Positions 1-4,755 of a stretch of DNA of 6,420 bases are shown piece after piece. The notes under the pieces were generated by a model, which was not told the DNA's origin, searched no databases, and was given only the letters and a program-made list of their open reading frames with translations. This stretch comes from an uncultured Sutterella sp. (GTDB lineage: Bacteria > Pseudomonadota > Gammaproteobacteria > Burkholderiales > Burkholderiaceae_F), in NCBI GenBank assembly GCA_900764215.1, contig CAAFNI010000089.1:1-6420 (forward strand), given 5' to 3'. Positions within the stretch are counted from its first letter, which is position 1. Each line of letters opens with the position of its first letter. A program made the translations under genes and the position numbers.

Positions 1-1280
1 ATGGCAAAGACGACGGGCAGATTCTGCAGCGCCACGTCGTGAATGACCTGATCGATCGCGCGCTGCAGGAATGTCGAGTAGATCGCGACGACGGGCTTGA
101 TGCCTTCGCAGGCAAGACCGGCCGCGTAGGTGACCGCGTGCTGCTCGGCGATGGCGACGTCGCGGTAGCGCTCAGGATAGCGGCGCGCAAATTCGACGAG
201 GCCCGAACCCTCGCGCATCGCGGGCGTGATGCCGTAGAGACGCTTGTCGGCGGCGGCCGTATCGCAAAGCCACCGGCCGAAGACGTCGGTGTAGGTGGGC
301 TTGCCCGGCGCCTTGACGGGAAGGCCGAGAAGCGGATCAAAGACGCCCACGCCGTGATAGGCCGTCGGATCCATTTCGGCGGGCTCGTAGCCCTTGCCCT
401 TCTGCGTTGCGACATGCAGCACGCACGGCGAATTGAGGCGCTTGAGGTTATGGAGCACTTCGACGAGTCCCACGACGTCGTGGCCGTCGACGGGGCCGTA
501 GTAGTTGAGATCAAAGCTCGAGAAGATGCCCGAAGGCGGGCTCACGAAGTTGATCGCCTGCTTCTCCATGCGCTTGGCGATGTCCCAGAGTCCGGGCACC
601 GGCTTGAGAACCCGCTTTGAGATTTCGCGCGCGCACGTATAGGCGCGCGTCGAGACGATCTTCGCGAGATGGTTCGAAAGCGCCCCGGCGGGCGGCGAGA
701 TCGAGCAGTCGTTGTCGTTGAGGATGACGAGAAGCTTCACGCCCTCCTTCCAGACGCCCGCGTCGTTGAGCGCCTCGAGGGCCATGCCGCCCGTGAGCGC
801 TCCGTCGCCGATCACGGCAATGTGCCAGCGGTCGGTCTTGTCCTCCAGGCGGGCCGCAATGGCCATGCCGAGCGCGGCTGAGATCGATGTGGAGGAATGC
901 GCGGTGCCGAAGGCGTCATAGGGCGACTCCGAGCGCTTTGGGAATCCCGAGAGGCCATGATGCTTCCTCAGGGTCGCCATGGCTTCCCGGCGGCCCGTCA
1001 GGATCTTGTGGGCGTAGGCCTGATGGCCGACGTCCCAGATGAGCCGGTCGTCGGGCGTATTGAAGACCGCATGAATCGCCACGGCGAGCTCCGTCGCCCC
1101 CAGCGAGCTCGATAGATGACCGCCCGTCTTCGAGACGGACTCAACCATGAACGCGCGAAGCTCCTGGGCGAGCTGCGGGAGCTGATGCACGTCGAGCCTG
1201 CGCAGGTCCGCAGGCGAGCTGATGGATTCGAGAAGCGTTTGCTGAGTCACTTGGGGGCGGCCTATAGAGGGTGGGGTCAT
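1..1280 (-). CDS. dxs: 1-deoxy-D-xylulose-5-phosphate synthase, C-terminus cut by the window edge
   Basis: DXS condenses pyruvate and glyceraldehyde 3-phosphate, with thiamine diphosphate, to 1-deoxyxylulose 5-phosphate, the entry step of the MEP isoprenoid pathway. About 426 residues are visible; the E. coli enzyme has 620, so roughly the last 200 are missing. Family signatures seen: SKTGGHLSS with H55 (matching catalytic H49 of E. coli), WDVGHQAYAHKILTGRR (82-98), AHSSTSIS (127-134), the thiamine motif G158-D-G-A continuing to N188-D-N, YYGPVDGHD, KGKGYEPAE, ITPAMREGSG and DVAIAEQHAVT with catalytic E379. The frame is open throughout. The ATG at 1280 lies one base after the ispA stop and has no Shine-Dalgarno sequence, so translation probably depends on coupling to ispA. 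A GTG at codon 11 is a possible alternative start, because related proteins begin about there. Identity is certain; only the exact start is open. Confidence 0.97.
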   Translation of the reverse strand, partial: MTPPSIGRPQVTQQTLLESISSPADLRRLDVHQLPQLAQELRAFMVESVSKTGGHLSSSLGATELAVAIHAVFNTPDDRLIWDVGHQAYAHKILTGRREAMATLRKHHGLSGFPKRSESPYDAFGTAHSSTSISAALGMAIAARLEDKTDRWHIAVIGDGALTGGMALEALNDAGVWKEGVKLLVILNDNDCSISPPAGALSNHLAKIVSTRAYTCAREISKRVLKPVPGLWDIAKRMEKQAINFVSPPSGIFSSFDLNYYGPVDGHDVVGLVEVLHNLKRLNSPCVLHVATQKGKGYEPAEMDPTAYHGVGVFDPLLGLPVKAPGKPTYTDVFGRWLCDTAAADKRLYGITPAMREGSGLVEFARRYPERYRDVAIAEQHAVTYAAGLACEGIKPVVAIYSTFLQRAIDQVIHDVALQNLPVVFA

Positions 1281-1281
1281 T

Positions 1282-2205
1282 TTAGTGAGAACGCGCGATC
1301 ACGTAGTCGGCGATCTGGGCAAGGCGGTCAACCGCGCCTTCGGGAACGGCGGGATCGCTCGAGACGAGTTCGAGCGCGGCGCGGGCGCGGTCGTGCAGTT
1401 CGCGAGCCCGCGCGCGGGCGCCCTCAAGGCCCAGGAGCGACACCCAGGTGGGCTTGTCGTCCTTTTCATCCTTTCCGGCGGTCTTGCCGAGCGTGGCCGT
1501 GTCCTGCGTGCAGTCGAGAATGTCGTCCACCACCTGGAAGGCGACGCCGAGCGCATCGGCATAGGCCGCAAGGCCGCCCTTGGCGCCGTCGCCGAGCTTT
1601 TCCCAGGCGCCCGCCTGTGCGCCGCAAAGCACCGCGGCCTGAATGAGGGCGCCGGTCTTCATGGCCTGCATGCGCAGCAGCTCCGCTTCGCCCGGACGGC
1701 ACCCCACCATGGCAAGGTCGAGCGCCTGGCCGCCGCACATCCCGCGCACGCCGGCCGCACGGGCGAGCGTGCCGCAAAGGCGTGCGGCCGCGGCGGGCGG
1801 CTCAACGGCGGCAAGCACCGTGAAGGCTTCGGTCTGCAACGCGTCGCCCGCGAGCATGGCCGTCGCCTCGCCGTACTGCACATGCACCGTGGGCTTTCCG
1901 CGGCGCAGCGTGTCGTTGTCCATCGAGGGCATGTCGTCGTGCACGAGCGAATAGGCATGCACAAGCTCAAGCGCGAGCGCGGCACGATCGAGCGCTTCGG
2001 GGCGCGCGCCCGAAACGGCGCCTGCGGCGTAGGCGAGGAGCGCACGCACGCGCTTGCCGCCGCCCAAGACCGCATAGCGCATGGCGCCGATCAGACGCTT
2101 GGGCTCGCGCCCGGGCGCGGGCATGGCGCTCTGGGCATACCACTCGAAATGCCTGACCGTTTCGCTCATCCAAGCTTTGAAGCCGCTCTCGGAAGCTTCC
2201 GTCAT
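1282..2205 (-). CDS. ispA: Farnesyl diphosphate synthase (geranyltranstransferase), IspA type
   Basis: This cytoplasmic prenyl synthase adds isopentenyl diphosphate to dimethylallyl and geranyl diphosphate, giving C15 farnesyl diphosphate for quinones and undecaprenyl carriers. The protein has 307 residues (E. coli IspA has 299). Visible motifs: GGGKRVR (48-54, isopentenyl-diphosphate binding), the first aspartate-rich motif DDMPSMD (90-96) followed by LRRGKPT, GGQALDL (158-164), KTG (183-185) and the second aspartate motif DDILD (227-231). Y85 and S86 just before the first motif match E. coli IspA, consistent with a C15 product. The start is the ATG at 2205, because a strong ribosome site (AAAGGTGA) lies 5 bases upstream. 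The frame stays open further upstream, but that part only mirrors xseB in another frame. It sits 52 bases after xseB and 1 base before dxs, the usual proteobacterial order. Confidence 0.96.
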   Translation of the reverse strand: MTEASESGFKAWMSETVRHFEWYAQSAMPAPGREPKRLIGAMRYAVLGGGKRVRALLAYAAGAVSGARPEALDRAALALELVHAYSLVHDDMPSMDNDTLRRGKPTVHVQYGEATAMLAGDALQTEAFTVLAAVEPPAAAARLCGTLARAAGVRGMCGGQALDLAMVGCRPGEAELLRMQAMKTGALIQAAVLCGAQAGAWEKLGDGAKGGLAAYADALGVAFQVVDDILDCTQDTATLGKTAGKDEKDDKPTWVSLLGLEGARARARELHDRARAALELVSSDPAVPEGAVDRLAQIADYVIARSH

Positions 2206-2210
2206 AGCGT

Positions 2211-2218
2211 TCACCTTT
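2211..2218 (-). promoter_or_regulatory. Ribosome binding site of ispA
   Basis: Read on the minus strand this is AAAGGTGA. AGGTGA is complementary to the 3' end of 16S rRNA, and the spacing to the ATG at 2205 is 5 bases. It settles the ispA start against the longer open frame. Confidence 0.8.
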
Positions 2219-2257
2219 ACGTTTTCCACACTAATAATAGTCCGGGTCCGGACGCGG

Positions 2258-2497
2258 TCAGAACGGCACGACGTCCTCGCCGCCCGATTCCTCGCGCAGC
2301 GTCTCGATCGTCCTGCGGGCCTCCTCGAGCTCTCGGCGGCAGCGCTTGAGAAGCGCCGTTCCGCGCGCGTAGCCCGCAACGCTTTCCTTGAGCGTCGCTT
2401 CGCCCGAAGCCATGCTGCTCGTGAGCTCCTCGAGCTCCTCGAGGGCCTCCTCAAAGGTGAGTTCCTCAACGGGTTTAAGATCTGTCATCGAAGTCAT
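2258..2497 (-). CDS. xseB: Exodeoxyribonuclease VII small subunit
   Basis: XseB is the small, mostly helical subunit that joins the catalytic XseA to form exonuclease VII, which degrades single-stranded DNA into oligonucleotides in the cytoplasm. The product has 79 residues (E. coli XseB has 80). It shows the family pattern: LTFEEALEELEELTSSMASGE (13-33), then LKESVAGYARGTALLKRCRRELEEAR (36-61) and a short acidic tail. The two helices are rich in Glu and Leu and look coiled-coil-like. No xseA is present, which is usual because xseA normally lies elsewhere. It is the first gene of the leftward xseB-ispA-dxs operon. The start is ambiguous. The ATG at 2497 and one at 2488 (76 residues) share the same purine stretch GGGAAG; the first is very close to it and the second is 10 bases away. 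An ATG at 2560 lies next to the predicted transcription start and adds a non-conserved Arg-rich extension, so it is unlikely. Confidence 0.92.
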   Translation of the reverse strand: MTSMTDLKPVEELTFEEALEELEELTSSMASGEATLKESVAGYARGTALLKRCRRELEEARRTIETLREESGGEDVVPF

Positions 2498-2541
2498 TCT
2501 TCCCAAAATGCCCTTCGGCCTCTTTCGGCCGGAAAAGCGCC

Positions 2542-2558
2542 GCCCGCATCGTGCGGGC
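2542..2558 (-). other. Hairpin in the xseB 5' leader
   Basis: A perfect inverted repeat, GCCCGCA, 3-base loop, TGCGGGC, gives a 7-bp GC-rich stem. It lies just downstream of the putative -10 box at 2569-2574, so it would be near the 5' end of the xseB-ispA-dxs mRNA. It has no T-run and is not a terminator. It may protect the 5' end of the transcript; that role is inferred. Confidence 0.45.
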
Positions 2559-2568
2559 ACATCCCTGC

Positions 2569-2574
2569 ATTGTA
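2569..2574 (-). promoter_or_regulatory. Putative -10 box of the xseB-ispA-dxs operon
   Basis: The minus strand reads TACAAT in a GC-rich setting, one mismatch from TATAAT. It would give transcription from about 2562 and a leader of about 65 bases before xseB. No good -35 hexamer exists at 16-18 bases spacing; a palindrome (2590-2602) lies there instead. The same GTACAAT core precedes the ZIP gene at 4433-4438. Confidence 0.45.
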
Positions 2575-2589
2575 CCGAAAGCCCGGGCG

Positions 2590-2602
2590 TTTCTCTGAGA
2601 AA
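2590..2602. promoter_or_regulatory. 13-bp perfect palindrome, candidate operator
   Basis: TTTCTC, one central base, GAGAAA: both arms match perfectly. It spans the place where the -35 box of the leftward xseB promoter should be, and lies 60 bases upstream of the rightward DMT gene. The position suggests a binding site for a dimeric regulator, perhaps an activator replacing the missing -35. No known regulator motif was recognised. Confidence 0.35.
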
Positions 2603-2661
2603 GTCCTGAGGCGCAAGCTGCGCCCGAACGCCTCAAAACGCCCTCAACCCTCACGCACCGC

Positions 2662-3519
2662 ATGATCAAAAGCCTCTGGATGCTCGTCGCATCGCTCCTC
2701 TTCGCCCTGATGGCCGCCTTCGCCCGCATGGGCGCCTCGGACTTTTCAGCGCTCGAGCTCGTCTTCTACCGCTCGGCCTTCGGGGCCGCCGTCATCGCCC
2801 TCTGGGTGTGGTCGAAGGGCTTCACGCTGAAGACGCCGCTCGCGCGGGCGCACCTCATGCGCAGCTTTCTGGGCACCTTTGCGCTCACGATCTGGTTCTA
2901 CGCGATCTCGAAGCTGCCGCTGGGCACCGCGATGACGCTCAACTACACGAGCCCTCTCTACATGGCGCTCATCGTGATCTTTCTCGCCGTGAAAAACGGC
3001 GAACCCTTCAGCCGTGCGAGCGCCGCGGCCGTCGTGCTGGGCTTTCTGGGCGTCACGCTCGTGCTCAAGCCCGAGCTCTCTCCGGGCCAGACCTTCCCGG
3101 CGCTCGTCGGTCTCACGTCGGGCTTTTTCGCGGCACTCGCCTACTTTCAGATCCGGCAGCTCACGCGCATGGCCGAGCCCGAATGGCGCATCGTCTTCTA
3201 CTTCACGCTCTTTGGCACCGTCTGGGGGCTTGCCGGGCATCTCGTGCTCGCGGGCGCCATGACGCCCGTCACTTGGGACAACGCGCCCGCGCTTTTGGGC
3301 ATGGCGCTCACGGCCACGGGCGCACAGCTGGCCATGACGCGCTCCTGGGGCAGCGCGAACACGCTGCTCACGGCCGTCTTCCAGTATTCGGCCATCGTCT
3401 TCGCCGCGGGCTTCGGCCTCGCCTTCTTCGACGAGCCCGTCGGCCTCATGAGCGCGGCGGGCATTGCCGTCATTCTGGTCTCGGGCGTCTGGGCGGCCGT
3501 CATCGCCAAAAAGAAATAG
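2662..3519 (+). CDS. DMT superfamily (EamA-type) inner-membrane transporter, substrate unknown
   Basis: A 285-residue membrane protein with two EamA repeats and about ten hydrophobic segments (near 4-21, 31-50, 66-82, 87-110, 120-136, 146-165, 176-198, 207-225, 233-254 and 260-282), ending in a Lys-rich cytoplasmic tail (IAKKK). Family features include the first-repeat stretch LELVFYRSAFG (31-41), AMTLNYTSPLYMAL (90-103), GFLGVTLVLKP (127-137) and, in the second repeat, YSAIVFAAGFGLAFFDEP (242-259). Members of this family export or import amino acids, metabolites or S-adenosylmethionine, and sequence alone does not give the substrate. It is divergent from xseB and convergent with the ZIP gene, so it is probably transcribed alone. 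The ATG at 2662 fits the usual N-terminus, but the upstream 30 bases are C-rich with no ribosome site, and no -10 box is evident. Confidence 0.9.
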   Translation: MIKSLWMLVASLLFALMAAFARMGASDFSALELVFYRSAFGAAVIALWVWSKGFTLKTPLARAHLMRSFLGTFALTIWFYAISKLPLGTAMTLNYTSPLYMALIVIFLAVKNGEPFSRASAAAVVLGFLGVTLVLKPELSPGQTFPALVGLTSGFFAALAYFQIRQLTRMAEPEWRIVFYFTLFGTVWGLAGHLVLAGAMTPVTWDNAPALLGMALTATGAQLAMTRSWGSANTLLTAVFQYSAIVFAAGFGLAFFDEPVGLMSAAGIAVILVSGVWAAVIAKKK

Positions 3520-3541
3520 GACTCCCCGATCCTGCCGGCCG

Positions 3542-4366
3542 TCAATGGGCGTGAGGGTCCGCGGTCGCCTCGACGCGGGGCGCATCCGTTTCGTGATCGT
3601 GCCCGTCGTGGTCGTGCCCGTGTCCGATGCCGAGAATGACCGTGCTCAGCAGCACGCCCGCCGCAAAGAGGAGGAGCTGTCTGAAGCCGTCGCGCTTCGT
3701 GCGGCAGTCCCTGAAAACCTCGGGGAGCAGCGCGTGGAGCGTGATGAAGAGAAAGGAGGCGGCGGAAGCGGCGAGCGCAAAGGGCAGCGCCTCGCGGGAA
3801 AGGCTCACGGCGGCCCAGCCCGCCACGCCGCCCGCAAGGGTGGGCAGCGCCGCGGCGACGCACCAGAGCACGGCGCGCCTCGCGTCAAGTCCGCAGTTTT
3901 TCAGAATCACCATGTAGCCCGTCGCCTGCGGAATCTCATGACAGCAGACGGCGAGCGCCACCAGCCAGCCCGCGCGCTCGTCCATGAGAAAGGTGCTCGC
4001 GATGAGCACGCCGTCGACGAAATTGTGGAGTCCCGCCCCCGTCATCACGGCGGTCGCCGCCGCGCGGCCCGGGTGGCTCTCTGCGCTCCCGTCATGCCCG
4101 TGATGCGTGAAGATGCGCTCGAGAATCAGAAAGAGCACAACCGTGCCCAGCATGACGAGACCGAGATCGTGCGCCTCTACGCCGGGCATTTCAAAGGCCT
4201 CCGGGATGAGGTGCGTGAGCGCGACCGCGGCGAGCAGCCCGCAGGCGACCGCCAGCAGCTGCTCGGAGAGTCCCGCAAGCCAGCGGCAGGAAAGCAGTGC
4301 GGCGACGGAGATCGAGAGAACCCTCGTCAAAACGCCTGCGGCAAGGATGTGTAGAAGAATGGCCAT
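3542..4366 (-). CDS. ZIP-family divalent metal transporter with variant metal-site motif and His-rich tail
   Basis: ZIP proteins move Zn2+, Fe2+ or related metals into the cytoplasm. The 274-residue product shows eight hydrophobic segments (near 2-25, 34-54, 68-84, 103-127, 133-157, 165-187, 193-214, 228-248). HLIPEAF (52-58) is in segment 2, HNFVDG (114-119) in segment 4, HEIPQATG (143-150) in segment 5 and HALLPEVF (211-218) in segment 7. Segments 4 and 5 normally form the metal centre. HNFxDG is typical of LIV-1-like ZIPs, but the usual HExPHE or HEIPQE has lost its final Glu here (HEIPQA). The loop after segment 3 (HHGHDGSAESH, 88-98) and the C-terminal tail (HGHDHDGHDHE, then HAH) are His-rich. 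The start is chosen at 4366 because the first segment begins there; an ATG at 4408 has a better GGA element and adds 14 residues. The gene converges on the DMT gene with 22 bases between stops and no clear terminator. Confidence 0.9.
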   Translation of the reverse strand: MAILLHILAAGVLTRVLSISVAALLSCRWLAGLSEQLLAVACGLLAAVALTHLIPEAFEMPGVEAHDLGLVMLGTVVLFLILERIFTHHGHDGSAESHPGRAAATAVMTGAGLHNFVDGVLIASTFLMDERAGWLVALAVCCHEIPQATGYMVILKNCGLDARRAVLWCVAAALPTLAGGVAGWAAVSLSREALPFALAASAASFLFITLHALLPEVFRDCRTKRDGFRQLLLFAAGVLLSTVILGIGHGHDHDGHDHETDAPRVEATADPHAH

Positions 4367-4432
4367 TTTATTTTCTGTTGTCTGACGGAGAGGCGGAGGG
4401 CTGCCCATGATTTCCGTTTTCGAGCGAAGGCT

Positions 4433-4438
4433 ATTGTA
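4433..4438 (-). promoter_or_regulatory. Putative -10 box of the ZIP gene
   Basis: The minus strand reads TACAAT in a GTCGTACAAT context, like the xseB box at 2569-2574. Transcription would start near 4426, so an ATG at 4465 cannot be used, while those at 4408 and 4366 can. No good -35 is present. A small dyad, ACGAC-N5-GTCGT (4438-4452), covers the spacer and could be an operator. Confidence 0.4.
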
Positions 4439-4470
4439 CGACAGCGCGTCGTCCGCCACCGTCATGCATC

Positions 4471-4488
4471 CGTCCTATAAGGACGTCC
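4471..4488. repeat. Overlapping dyads in the ZIP/DAACS intergenic region
   Basis: CGTCCT, 3-base loop, AGGACG (4471-4485) overlaps the 8-bp palindrome GGACGTCC (4481-4488). The word ACGTCCG recurs at 4483-4489 and 4577-4583. The cluster lies upstream of the ZIP promoter and could bind a regulator; no family is recognised. Confidence 0.3.
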
Positions 4489-4505
4489 GTGCCAATAGGT
4501 AAATA

Positions 4506-4535
4506 ATCAATCACCGCCTGTTGATCCAAGTCAAC
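4506..4535. promoter_or_regulatory. Candidate operator cluster with TTGA/TCAA half-sites
   Basis: Two overlapping inverted repeats are present: ATCAA-N10-TTGAT (4506-4525) and GTTGA-N6-TCAAC (4520-4535). They share the central half-site, giving three alternating half-sites in 30 bases between two divergently transcribed transporter genes. This resembles a binding site for a dimeric or tetrameric regulator such as a LysR or GntR protein, but no regulator gene lies in the window. Confidence 0.35.
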
Positions 4536-4631
4536 CACTTCGCACAAACCCCATGCTCGGAAGGGCCTTGCTGGAAACGTCCGAGAATCAAAGCCGAACC
4601 GGGTTATAGCAAATGCTCGTTTACCCTAGGT

Positions 4632-4639
4632 TATATATA
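4632..4639 (+). promoter_or_regulatory. Putative -10 region of the DAACS gene
   Basis: TATATATA stands out in an otherwise GC-rich sequence, about 120 bases before the symporter start. The -35 is weak. GGTTATA occurs at 4602-4608 and again at 4629-4635, 27 bases apart. A start near 4645 would leave a leader of about 110 bases holding the structures at 4665-4720. The exact register of the -10 hexamer cannot be fixed by eye. Confidence 0.4.
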
Positions 4640-4664
4640 TGAGCTGGGTGAATAGAATCGAGAC

Positions 4665-4720
4665 AAGGCGGGAGCGAACATCCCGTCCATGCCGCACCCG
4701 CCTTCCAACCGCGCTGCGGC
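4665..4720 (+). ncRNA. Structured 5' leader of the DAACS gene, possible pseudoknot or cis-regulatory RNA
   Basis: Three perfect pairings are visible. S1 is AAGGCGGG (4665-4672) with CCCGCCTT (4697-4704), 8 bp. S2 is GCCGCA (4691-4696) with TGCGGC (4715-4720), 6 bp. S3 is CGGGA (4669-4673) with TCCCG (4681-4685), 5 bp. S1 and S2 cross, with no bases between the S2 5' arm and the S1 3' arm, so they could stack coaxially as an H-type pseudoknot with loops of 18 and 10 bases. S3 shares 4669-4672 with S1, so the two are mutually exclusive. The ribosome site follows about 24 bases later. No known riboswitch class was recognised; function is inferred. Confidence 0.4.
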
Positions 4721-4743
4721 TAGATAAGAGTAAACAACAGCTA

Positions 4744-4752
4744 GGGGTGGAG
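4744..4752 (+). promoter_or_regulatory. Ribosome binding site of the DAACS gene
   Basis: The purine-rich GGGGTGGAG ends 3 bases before the ATG at 4756. It supports that start over the in-frame ATG at 4639, which falls inside the putative promoter. Confidence 0.6.
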
Positions 4753-4755
4753 ATT

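Noticed and set aside
39..620. Plus-strand open frame of 193 codons opposite dxs
   Set aside because: Antisense to conserved DXS motifs; low-complexity composition and no ribosome site.
1285..2349. Plus-strand open frame of about 354 codons opposite ispA and xseB
   Set aside because: It is Arg/Ala/His/Gly-rich with no family motif and lies exactly antisense to genes with clear motifs; third-position GC bias removes stops on the opposite strand.
2421..2450. Tandem GAGCTCCTC repeat
   Set aside because: Simply the Glu-Glu-Leu codon repeats of the XseB helix, common in this family.
2206..2469. N-terminal extension of ispA by 88 residues
   Set aside because: It overlaps xseB in another frame, is Arg/Ser-rich, and a strong ribosome site sets the start at 2205.
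2746..3585. Minus-strand open frame of 279 codons opposite the DMT gene
   Set aside because: Charged, Arg/Glu-rich antisense translation of a membrane protein gene; an artefact of codon bias.
3464..4354. Plus-strand open frame of 296 codons opposite the ZIP gene
   Set aside because: Antisense to a clear ZIP coding sequence; no recognisable domain.
4367..4465. Longer N-terminus of the ZIP protein from the ATG at 4465
   Set aside because: The ATG lies upstream of the predicted -10 box (4433-4438) and the extra residues are not hydrophobic or conserved; only the 4408 alternative remains possible.
4639..4755. Longer N-terminus of the symporter from the ATG at 4639
   Set aside because: That ATG overlaps the putative -10 region, the extension is Arg-rich and not family-like, and a ribosome site precedes the ATG at 4756.
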